From Polyangiaceae bacterium (GTDB lineage Bacteria > Myxococcota_A > Polyangia > Polyangiales > Polyangiaceae), in the NCBI GenBank assembly GCA_025353725.1, contig JANXOF010000037.1, positions 248,001-312,000 on the forward strand: a DNA stretch of 64,000 nucleotides, in the 5' to 3' direction. Under the pieces are notes generated by a model. That model ran no database searches, had not been told where the DNA came from, and saw only the letters and a program-made list of their open reading frames with translations. A program made the position numbers and the translations under genes. Each line of letters starts with the position of its first letter. Within the stretch, counting starts at the first letter, position 1. Positions 34,032 to 44,215 of this stretch are shown in pieces.

Positions 34032-35162
34032 GTGGCCTCCGCGAGTCGTACCTTTCGCGCTTGTCTAGCGGGTGTTGCCCTGCTCGGACTCTCTGCGCCC
34101 TCGGCAGCAGCCGGTGATACGTCGCTCAAGGTGTGGGTCCCCGAGGAGAACAATCTTCAATACGTTGCGTTTTGGGCCGCGAAAGCCTGCGGATCGTTCG
34201 CTCGCGAGCATCTTGACGTCGTCGCCGTAGCGTCGCCGACGGCGGTGGGAGCCCTGCCCGCGGCGAGCCTCCTCGAACGAGGGGACGTCGACGCTGTCGT
34301 GGCGACTCCCGAAGTTTACCTCGGGATGATTGGCGCTGACGCTCCTGTGGTCGTGGTTGCAAATCTCTTTGCCAATGATCCCTACGCGCTTGTGGTGCGC
34401 CGCGAGGTTGCTGAGGCACGCAAATTCTCCGCAGACGCGTCTCTTCGCGAACGCGTGAACGCGGTTCGGGGAATGTCGATTGGCTACGCCCCTGCGAGCG
34501 TGGGGCGTCTCCGGAGCCTCCTCGCCTCTCAGGGCGTCGACTTTGACAAGGACCTCACGCCTCACCTGTTGGCCCCGTGGGAGGAGACCACCGCGTTTCC
34601 CGGGTCTGAAACCGACGCCGCGTACCTCGCGTCGCCTCAGCTTGAAAGAGCGGTTGTCGCTTCGGAAGCGTGGGTGCTCGTCAATCAGGCCCGCGGTGAG
34701 GTGCGTGAGCTTGCCAATCGGCAGACCCACGTCCTCGTCGTTTCGCGGCGAACGGTCGAACAGCGGCGCGACGTTGTGCTCAGACTTGTGCGGGCCATCG
34801 GTGACGCTGAAGCGCGTATTCACGCGGCGCGTAGCGAGGTGGTCGACGCTCTTTCTTTCGCGTTGAAAGGCCACACGCGCGAAACGCTCGAGACAGCGCT
34901 CGCGCTTTACGAACCCGCGGTTCCTTCTTCCCCAGCTGTTCGCGTAGAGGCTCTTCTTCCGGCGCTGGCGCTCCTTCCAGAAGGCGTATCAAAACCAAAC
35001 TTCCGCGAGTTGGACCTGACGCGCTTCGTGGCCTCCGACCTCGCGGCTGAGGCTACGAACCTCCGCGCAAAGCCCGAGGGTGTGGCCTGGCGTTCGGTCG
35101 GTATGGCCGTTTTCCTTCTCTTTGGGGTCATTCTTGTCGTTCGACGAAGGCGCGCCCGTTAG
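34032..35162 (+). CDS. NMT1/THI5-like substrate-binding protein with C-terminal membrane anchor
   Basis: This 376-residue protein has a signal peptide, then a periplasmic-binding fold with LKVWVPEENNLQYVAFWAAK, ERGDVDAVVATPEVYLGMIG and GMSIGYAPASVGRLRSLLAS. These features match binding proteins for riboflavin, pyrimidine or aromatic-sulfonate importers. It has no adjacent permease or ATPase. Instead, residues about 350-368 are one hydrophobic helix followed by RRRRAR, so it appears fixed to the membrane. It starts with GTG at 34032. Position after the TonB receptor suggests a role in import, but the ligand is unknown. Confidence 0.7.
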   Translation: MASASRTFRACLAGVALLGLSAPSAAAGDTSLKVWVPEENNLQYVAFWAAKACGSFAREHLDVVAVASPTAVGALPAASLLERGDVDAVVATPEVYLGMIGADAPVVVVANLFANDPYALVVRREVAEARKFSADASLRERVNAVRGMSIGYAPASVGRLRSLLASQGVDFDKDLTPHLLAPWEETTAFPGSETDAAYLASPQLERAVVASEAWVLVNQARGEVRELANRQTHVLVVSRRTVEQRRDVVLRLVRAIGDAEARIHAARSEVVDALSFALKGHTRETLETALALYEPAVPSSPAVRVEALLPALALLPEGVSKPNFRELDLTRFVASDLAAEATNLRAKPEGVAWRSVGMAVFLLFGVILVVRRRRAR

Positions 35163-35184
35163 CCGCAATTCTCCGCAGTGTCGG

Positions 35185-36105
<921 letters not shown>

Positions 36106-36339
36106 CAGGCACCTCTGCAACGCCGACGAGCACGGACCGTGCCTCGCCGCCGCGAGACTCTCCGGCGACGTTTCGTTGGCGCTTTCGGGAGTCGTCGGCG
36201 ATGGCTCGGAGCGTGGACTACATCGGCAGGTGGATCCGGCTTGCGCTACTACAAGATCCAGCTACGTCGCGAAACTGTGTACTACGTTCTGCTCGATTGA
36301 CCCGCTCGTATGCCTATTAGGCTGTGACGAGCCGTCTTC

Positions 36340-38088
<1,749 letters not shown>

Positions 38089-38838
38089 TCAGCGCGACCG
38101 AAGCGTGCCCAGGCCTCCGTCGACGCCGAAGACTTGGCCGGTGACCCAGCGTTGCGAGGGGTCCAGGAGCCAATCGATCATGCTCGCGACATCGTCGGGT
38201 TCGCCGATTCGTCCGAGCGCGTGCATGGACTCGCTCACCTTGAGAGAGGCCTCGTTGCTCACGATACGCGCGGCGAGGGTCGTTCGGACGAGCCCCGGAG
38301 CCACGGCATTGACGCGAATGCCGCGAGGCGCGTAGGTGGCCGCGGACGAAAGCGTCAGGCCGATGACGGCGGCTTTCGCTGCGGCGATGGCGTCGTGGTT
38401 GGCGAGGCCAATGCGCGCGGCGGCCGACGACATGAGGACAATCGAACCCGATCCCGCGCGGCTCATCGAAGGCGCCACCGCACGAACCAGCGCGAACGCG
38501 GTCCTGAGATTCGTCGCCAACACCTCGTCCCACTCCTGCGCCGAGGTGGAGTGCGCCGGCTTGAGGAGAATCGAACCCGCGAGATTGACAGCTCCGTCGA
38601 TACGTCCGTGCTTTTCAAGGCTGTGTGCAACCGCGGACCCTACGTCGTCGATGTCGCGAGCGTCGACAGGGAGGACGTCGCCGCCGACCTCGCTCGCGAG
38701 GGCCTGAAGGCGTCCCTCGTCGCGCCCCGCAAGAATCATCGTGGTGCCGCGCGCTGCAAGTCGGCGGCAGAGCGCGGACCCGATTCCGCCTGCGGCCCCG
38801 ACCACAAATACGACTTGATTCCCTGGGTTTGAAGTCAT
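38089..38838 (-). CDS. SDR-family protein lacking the catalytic Tyr
   Basis: This 249-residue single-domain Rossmann protein has the cofactor motif VGAAGGIG at 13-20, NLAG near 86, Ser138 in VLMSSAAA, and Lys155 in AAAKAAVIGL. Position 151, where the proton-donating Tyr normally sits four before Lys, is Ile. The C-terminal half (GIRVNAVAPGLVRT, then QVFGVDGGLG) is standard. A classic NAD(P)-dependent alcohol/ketone reaction is therefore doubtful. The sequence NHDAIAAAKAA recalls a known SDR subgroup with this replacement. It lies 72 bases upstream of pyrG on the same strand. Confidence 0.78.
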   Translation of the reverse strand: MTSNPGNQVVFVVGAAGGIGSALCRRLAARGTTMILAGRDEGRLQALASEVGGDVLPVDARDIDDVGSAVAHSLEKHGRIDGAVNLAGSILLKPAHSTSAQEWDEVLATNLRTAFALVRAVAPSMSRAGSGSIVLMSSAAARIGLANHDAIAAAKAAVIGLTLSSAATYAPRGIRVNAVAPGLVRTTLAARIVSNEASLKVSESMHALGRIGEPDDVASMIDWLLDPSQRWVTGQVFGVDGGLGTLRSR

Positions 38839-38860
38839 AGCGCTTCGATCTTTCTGCGGC

Positions 38861-38890
38861 GTGGTGCGGCGTGGTGCGGCGTGGTGCGGC
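38861..38890. repeat. Three tandem copies of a 10-bp unit
   Basis: GTGGTGCGGC is repeated exactly three times at 38861-38890, with a partial copy (GCGGC) just before. It lies 22 bases upstream of the leftward SDR start and in the region between two divergent genes. It could be a protein-binding array or a chance slippage repeat. Confidence 0.7.
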
Positions 38891-39031
38891 GCTCATCCGT
38901 TCGCAACGGAAGACCTAGGGCCGAATCTACCCCGCGGAAAGATAGGAAGTCCGCCTTCGATGGAATCTCGGTCGAGGCCGTTGTCTCATCGCCGTGTCGG
39001 CGTAACGTCGCTTGGCTGGTAGAGTCTCCTC

Positions 39032-40057
39032 ATGGCCGATCAAGTCGAGCGCGCACTTGCGGACTATGGCCGTGCGTACGGCGACCGCACAAGGATCGAA
39101 CGCGAGCTCGAAGCCGTCCGCACGCGCCTGGAAGAGCTCGTGACAGATGCCCTCGCCTCGCATGTGTTGGGGTACCTCCGCGATCGGGCGTTACCTCTCA
39201 CGTTCGCTATCAAAGGAACGCGTCCTAAGGGCTTTTCACTCGTGCGAGGTATTCAACAAACGCCCTACTTCGTTATCCTTGTCGACGAATCCTGGCAGCT
39301 CATTGCGCGGCATGCCCACGGACTGCACGCCGTCGTTACGCCAGTGTCGATTCGAGGTTTTATCGACGTTTTCGGTGAAGATGCGCTTTGCTGTCTCCTC
39401 CATTCGCTGGCCGCGGCCGAGAGGTTTGCGGCCTCGCAAGCGGTTAGCACCCCGCGCTCGCTAGCCACTCTTCCCGCGGTCGCCGGGTCGCAAGCGAGGA
39501 TGGCACCGCATGGTGCGCGAAGGGTGACCCCACGCGCCGAAGACGGAGCCTTGCCGGGGAAGCGCGACGCAACGGGTAGTACCCAGGTGAAGGTTGAGTG
39601 CTGCATCCGCAGGGGTCACGGCGTCGAACCCGGTGAGTCGCTTTCTCCTGGCGCGTCGACTCCCGCCCACCAATTTTGTCGGATGTGCAATGCGCGCCTC
39701 CCAAGAGGGCGACTTGATGCCCACATGTCCGCAGCGCACGGAGTTTTCCATGTGCACCCGAAAAGTGCCGCCGCTGGCCGAGCGTCGCGTCGCGAGTTCG
39801 TGAGAGCCTCATCGCCGTCCAGTCCGTTCCGACCCGTCCGAATCGGCGTTAGCCTTTTGAAAAGCGTTTCCGATGGCGGTCCTCTCGACGGATCGCTGAT
39901 TCACGCAACCTCTGCGGGGCGCGATTTTCTTCGCGAGACGCGCCTTGAGAGAAATTTAGTGGAGCGCGCTGAATCGCCGCACCATGACCGCGACAAGACC
40001 GGTAGGTTTTCCGACGCTCCCGCTGTCGAGCGGATGGACGATGACTCTGACGCTTGA
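39032..40057 (+). CDS. Protein of unknown function with a C2H2-like motif
   Basis: I do not recognise this 341-residue protein. The first 45 residues are helical and probably coiled coil (ERELEAVRTRLEELVTDALA). A compact domain to about residue 140 has a Trp/Tyr-rich core (PYFVILVDESWQLIARHAH). A low-complexity basic middle follows. Near residue 215 lies FCRMCNARLPRGRLDAHMSA, continuing AH, a possible C2H2 zinc site with spacing CxxC and Hx3-4H. The tail is disordered and rich in Arg, Asp and Ser. It is divergently oriented to the SDR gene. It could be a nucleic-acid-binding regulator, but that is inference. Confidence 0.5.
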   Translation: MADQVERALADYGRAYGDRTRIERELEAVRTRLEELVTDALASHVLGYLRDRALPLTFAIKGTRPKGFSLVRGIQQTPYFVILVDESWQLIARHAHGLHAVVTPVSIRGFIDVFGEDALCCLLHSLAAAERFAASQAVSTPRSLATLPAVAGSQARMAPHGARRVTPRAEDGALPGKRDATGSTQVKVECCIRRGHGVEPGESLSPGASTPAHQFCRMCNARLPRGRLDAHMSAAHGVFHVHPKSAAAGRASRREFVRASSPSSPFRPVRIGVSLLKSVSDGGPLDGSLIHATSAGRDFLRETRLERNLVERAESPHHDRDKTGRFSDAPAVERMDDDSDA

Positions 40058-40165
40058 TGCTTTTATTTCGATGAAACAACGAATCTTGGCCTCGGCGGAA
40101 GTCTCGCGCGAACTCGAAAGAGAAGCGTCACAGCGCTTGCGCTAAGGTAAGATTTGCGGACCTCG

Positions 40166-41347
40166 ATGCGAACGACGGCGGCGACTGCGTTTTCCACTTC
40201 TTTCGACGTTCCTGCTGTTGCCGCGGCAGCCCTTCAGGCCGCCTCGCGTCTACGCGGTCAAAAAGCGAATTACGGGTTTCTGTTCGCCTCGCCGGGCGTC
40301 GACCTTCAAGCCTCGATGGCCGCGGTGCGCGAGGCTACTGGGGTCGCCGAGCTTATCGCGTGCACGACAGCGGGCGAGGTGACAGAGAAAAAGCTCCTTC
40401 ACGGAGGCGTATCGCTCATGCTCGTGGCAGGCGACGTTACGACGCAGTCGAACGTTGCGCTCGGCTTGAAGCGAGACCCATTGAAAGCTGCCGGAGTGCT
40501 CCTTGATAATCTCCCGGCAACGCGCCGAGCTGCAGCGGCGCGCGAACATCGCCACCTCACGACTGTGCTCTTGACCGACGGCCTCACGGGCACCGCGGAG
40601 AGGCTCGTGAACGCGATGTATGACGCGAACGTACACGGGTCGACGCAGATCGTCGGAGGTGCGGCGGGCGACGAAGGCGCGTTCAAGGAGACACGCATAG
40701 GCGTCAATCGTTTCGTGGCGAGCGATGCCGCAACGGCCTTGCACGTGTTCAGTGTCAAACCCTGGGGCGTGGGCGTGGGGCACGGCTTGGAGCCTACAAC
40801 GAAGCAAATGCGCGTCACAAAAGCCCACGACAACGTGGTCGTCGAGATTGACGGTGAGCCAGCGTTTGCGGTCTATGAGCGACACGCTGCCGCGCGCGGT
40901 ATTCACCTGACGCGCGAGAACGCGAGTCGTTACTTAATTGGTAACGAAATGGGAATTCACTTTTTCGAGAAAGTCAGTCGCGCGCGCGCGGCTTTGTCCG
41001 TAGACGAACATGGCGCACTGGTGTGCGCGGCCGAGGTTCCAAAAGGCTCGATGATCAGCATTCTCGACGGCCAGTCCGCAAAGATGATCGCCGCGGCCCG
41101 AGCGGCAGCCGAACAAGCCCACGCGCGCCTGAACGGCGCTCCCGTCGCGGGTGTCCTGCTGTTCGATTGCGTCTGCCGGGGAATGATCCTTGCGGACGCC
41201 TTTTCGAGCGAAATCGAGGCCGTTCGCGGCGTTTTCGGCGAGGTGCCCGTGGCGGGCTTTCTGACCTACGGCGAAATCGCACGTCACCCTCGAAGCCTCG
41301 ACGGCTGGCACAATGCTACCGCTGTCGTGGTCGCCATTCCTGCCTAG
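40166..41347 (+). CDS. FIST-domain sensory protein
   Basis: This 393-residue protein consists of FIST_N followed by FIST_C domains, which are thought to bind small ligands and often occur in signalling proteins. Visible motifs include NYGFLFASPGVDLQASMAAV, ELIACTTAGEVTEKKL, STQIVGGAAGDEGAFKETRI and, near the end, LLFDCVCRGMILADAFSSE and VPVAGFLTYGEIA. No output domain (kinase, GGDEF or methyl-accepting) is attached, so a partner is expected. The ATG at 40166 is preferred to a TTG at 40154. It precedes hpd by 71 bases on the same strand. Confidence 0.82.
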   Translation: MRTTAATAFSTSFDVPAVAAAALQAASRLRGQKANYGFLFASPGVDLQASMAAVREATGVAELIACTTAGEVTEKKLLHGGVSLMLVAGDVTTQSNVALGLKRDPLKAAGVLLDNLPATRRAAAAREHRHLTTVLLTDGLTGTAERLVNAMYDANVHGSTQIVGGAAGDEGAFKETRIGVNRFVASDAATALHVFSVKPWGVGVGHGLEPTTKQMRVTKAHDNVVVEIDGEPAFAVYERHAAARGIHLTRENASRYLIGNEMGIHFFEKVSRARAALSVDEHGALVCAAEVPKGSMISILDGQSAKMIAAARAAAEQAHARLNGAPVAGVLLFDCVCRGMILADAFSSEIEAVRGVFGEVPVAGFLTYGEIARHPRSLDGWHNATAVVVAIPA

Positions 41348-41418
41348 CCGCTGCGGCGCTCGCTCGCCGAGAAGCGGTCCTACTTCCGACCTTTGCGTAC
41401 CCGTGCTACCTCGCTCGC

Positions 41419-42630
41419 ATGGCGGCCGAACACGTAGGAATCCTGGGCTATGACAGCTTTCACTTCGTCGTGGAGAACCTCGAGCGAAGCCGGAAGTTTT
41501 ACCTTTCGAAGTTTGACTTCAAGGAGGTCGCTCGGGCGAGCGACGAGCTCGTCGAGCGCACCGGCCAGCAGTCCGTTGTGTTCGGCGCGGGCGAGGTCCG
41601 CGTTTGCGTGTCGACACCTCTCAGTCAAAAGTCGAAGGCCGCGCGTTATCTTTCGCGTCACCCCGCTGGCGTCATGAGTCTCGGTTTCCTCGTGACAAGC
41701 CTCGACGAGACGATGGCGTTTCTCGAGCAGCGCGGAGGTACGTTCCTTGCCGACCCCATTGAGGACAAAGACGGCAAAGGCACGTACCGCTCGGTCGAAA
41801 TCGCTACGCCGCTCGGCGACGTCGCCTTTCGGTTCGTCGAGCGCCGCGACTACGCGCGATTCGCACCGGGGTTCGTCGACTCGGGAGTGGGCAATGCGGG
41901 GCACCCGGAAAACATTTATGGCATCAAGCGGATTGACCATGTCACGGCAAACGGCCTCACGATGCAGCCGATCATTGCTTGGTACCGCGATGTTCTAGGG
42001 TTCGAGCCGTTTTGGGATATTACGTTCCACACCAAAGACGTGAGCGGGCAGCCGCGGAAGCCGCAAAGCAAAGACGATAAGGGCTCCGGGCTCCGGTCGA
42101 TCGTCATGCACGATCCCGTGAGTCACGTGAAGTTTGCCACCAACGAGCCTCTGAGACCTAACTACCGCGAATCTCAGATTACGAAATTTGTCGACGATAA
42201 CGGCTCGGCCGGTATTCAGCATATCGCGATGGCCGTTGACAACATCGTGTGGAGTATCGAGGAGCTCAAACGCCGCGGCGTCGATTTTATGGATACGCCG
42301 AAGGCCTACTACCAAGCTCTCCCAGAGCGTCTCGCGAACCTCGGCATCACGAACGTTGCCCAAGAGCTGGCCGAGCTTGAGCGCCTCCAGATCCTCGTGG
42401 ACGGTGCGCAAGACAAGTACATGCTTCAGATTTTTCTCCGCGAGGCGAAGGCGCTCCACGACGACCTTCGCGCGGGCCCCTTCTTCTTCGAAGTGATCCA
42501 GCGGTGCGGCGACGAGGGATTTGGCTACGGCAACTTTCGCGCACTTTTCGAGAGCATCGAGCGATTCCAAAAGACAGGTTCGGGCGCGCTTGCCAGCGGC
42601 GAAGTGGGGCGCGCGCGAGAAGGCGTATGA
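41419..42630 (+). CDS. hpd: 4-hydroxyphenylpyruvate dioxygenase
   Basis: This enzyme converts 4-hydroxyphenylpyruvate, oxygen and Fe(II) to homogentisate in tyrosine catabolism. The 403-residue protein has two VOC (glyoxalase-like) modules. The iron ligands of the second module are His174 (RIDHVTAN), His268 (GIQHIAM) and Glu358 (PFFFEVIQRCGDEGFGYGNF). The ATG at 41419 fits the family N-terminus. An in-frame upstream region overlaps the FIST gene and is not coding. The TGA overlaps the hmgA ATG by three bases (ATGA), giving a two-enzyme unit. Confidence 0.95.
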   Translation: MAAEHVGILGYDSFHFVVENLERSRKFYLSKFDFKEVARASDELVERTGQQSVVFGAGEVRVCVSTPLSQKSKAARYLSRHPAGVMSLGFLVTSLDETMAFLEQRGGTFLADPIEDKDGKGTYRSVEIATPLGDVAFRFVERRDYARFAPGFVDSGVGNAGHPENIYGIKRIDHVTANGLTMQPIIAWYRDVLGFEPFWDITFHTKDVSGQPRKPQSKDDKGSGLRSIVMHDPVSHVKFATNEPLRPNYRESQITKFVDDNGSAGIQHIAMAVDNIVWSIEELKRRGVDFMDTPKAYYQALPERLANLGITNVAQELAELERLQILVDGAQDKYMLQIFLREAKALHDDLRAGPFFFEVIQRCGDEGFGYGNFRALFESIERFQKTGSGALASGEVGRAREGV

Positions 42631-43826
42631 TCGATCGTATGAGCTGCGGGATGATGCCCGCAAAGCCGCACACCGTGCTCCGAGACGCGGACGGGAACCT
42701 CCTTCACGAGGAGATGTTTACGCGCAGCGGCTTTAGCGGAGCCTTCTCGTACTTTTACCATCGGTATCCGACGACAGCGGCCATCGACGTATCCGTCTCA
42801 AAGCGTGGCCATGCTGTTGCGCAGTCTTCGTTTGCGCCTGAGGGGCTTGCGCCGCTTAAGCGTCGCCTCTACGACTCAAGGAAGGTTCACGTCGGCGGCA
42901 TGCCCTTCGAATGCCGCGTGCCATTGCTTTTCAATAAAGATCTTGCGGTCTATTTCGCGTGTCCGTCTCAAACCGATGACGTGTATTTCGCGAACGGCGA
43001 CGGCGACGAACTCTGGTTCGTGGAGAAGGGGTCGGCAAGGCTCGAGTCGAGCTGCGGGTGGCTTGCCGTGGAGGCTGGAGACTACGTTGGTATCCCCAAA
43101 TCGATGGTCCATCGGTGGCATATCGATCCGGCGAGTGGGCCGATGCGCATGCTGTGCTTTGAGGGGCACGGCGGAGTTTCTATCCCGAAAGAGTTTCGCA
43201 ACCCCGTCGGTCAGTTGGTTATGGATGCGCCATACACGCATCGTGACTTCGTTCGTCCTATCGGACCCATCGCAACGCTTGACACGGAGCCCGTAGGCCC
43301 GAACGAACTTGTCGTCAAAAAGGGCGGAGCGTTCACGCGTCTTCGGCTCGAACGTTGCCCGATGGACGTCGTCGGGTGGGAGGGTTTTGTCTACCCATGG
43401 GCGTTCGCTATCGAGAAGTATCAACCCAAAACAGGCCTAATCCATCTGCCGCCGACGATCCACGGTACGTTTGCCGGGCCCGGGTTTCTTGTATGTTCGT
43501 TCGTGCCGCGCGTGACAGATACGCATCCTCACGCGATTCCATGTCCGTATCCGCATTCGAGTGTCGATTGCGACGAGCTTATCCTCTACGTGAAGGGGAA
43601 CTTTACAAGTCGGCGCGGCGTAGGGCCGGGTGCGATTTCGCTTCATCCTGCGGGGGTGGCCCACGGACCCCATCCCGGTGCCTATGAGGGAAGCATCGGC
43701 AGCACGCGGACCGATGAAATTGCGGTGATGATCGACACATTCGCCCCTCTCTTGCCTACGACTTACGCCGTGAGCGTCGAAGACCCGGGCTATCAAGACT
43801 CATGGCGTACCGCGCCGCTCTCGTAG
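42627..43826 (+). CDS. hmgA: Homogentisate 1,2-dioxygenase
   Basis: This enzyme opens the ring of homogentisate to maleylacetoacetate, the step after hpd. The 399-residue cupin-type protein has metal-binding residues in PYPHSSVDCDELILYVKGNF and LHPAGVAHGPHPGAYEG, with a typical GDYVGIPKSMVHRWHI segment upstream. It is smaller than the human enzyme and belongs to the bacterial short form. The gene overlaps hpd (ATGA), and its last 25 bases overlap the next small gene. No maleylacetoacetate isomerase or fumarylacetoacetase gene is nearby. Confidence 0.9.
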   Translation: MIDRMSCGMMPAKPHTVLRDADGNLLHEEMFTRSGFSGAFSYFYHRYPTTAAIDVSVSKRGHAVAQSSFAPEGLAPLKRRLYDSRKVHVGGMPFECRVPLLFNKDLAVYFACPSQTDDVYFANGDGDELWFVEKGSARLESSCGWLAVEAGDYVGIPKSMVHRWHIDPASGPMRMLCFEGHGGVSIPKEFRNPVGQLVMDAPYTHRDFVRPIGPIATLDTEPVGPNELVVKKGGAFTRLRLERCPMDVVGWEGFVYPWAFAIEKYQPKTGLIHLPPTIHGTFAGPGFLVCSFVPRVTDTHPHAIPCPYPHSSVDCDELILYVKGNFTSRRGVGPGAISLHPAGVAHGPHPGAYEGSIGSTRTDEIAVMIDTFAPLLPTTYAVSVEDPGYQDSWRTAPLS

Positions 43827-44215
43827 CACTCTTCACTACGTTAGCGTTCGCGCCGAAAGTGTGCGCGTCGATGCCTACGAGCTCGGTAGAACCGACCGCG
43901 GCGGCCTCCGCTCCGACCGCGATCGGCGCGATCGCGACCACGCCTCCGATCTGGAGTCCCCCTGACATCCCTGGCGACGGAGGAATAGCAACCCCGCCGC
44001 CGCTCGTGAACCTCGAGCTGTTGAAAGCGCGCGCGGCCGCGGAGTCGAAGGACTTTAAAAAAGTTCGTTCAATTCTTGAAAAACGAGTGCTTCGAGGCAA
44101 AGGATCATCCGAGGAGTTCCAACTTCTCTCCCGCGCGTGTGCTCAGCTAAAGGACCGAGCATGCGTCGAGGCCGTTCGAGCGAAACACGCCGAGGAGCTC
44201 ACAGATTCCCCCTAG
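43802..44215 (+). CDS. Small secreted protein, TPR-like C-terminus
   Basis: This 137-residue protein has a signal peptide (about residues 1-23) and a Pro/Ala/Thr-rich linker. A helical C-terminal half (LKARAAAESKDFKKVRSILE, then LSRACAQLKDRACVEAVRAK) could be one or two TPR-like repeats. The function is unknown. It starts inside the last 25 bases of hmgA. Its TAG is inside the palindrome CTAG, which also contains the stop of the oppositely oriented next gene. Confidence 0.55.
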   Translation: MAYRAALVALFTTLAFAPKVCASMPTSSVEPTAAASAPTAIGAIATTPPIWSPPDIPGDGGIATPPPLVNLELLKARAAAESKDFKKVRSILEKRVLRGKGSSEEFQLLSRACAQLKDRACVEAVRAKHAEELTDSP

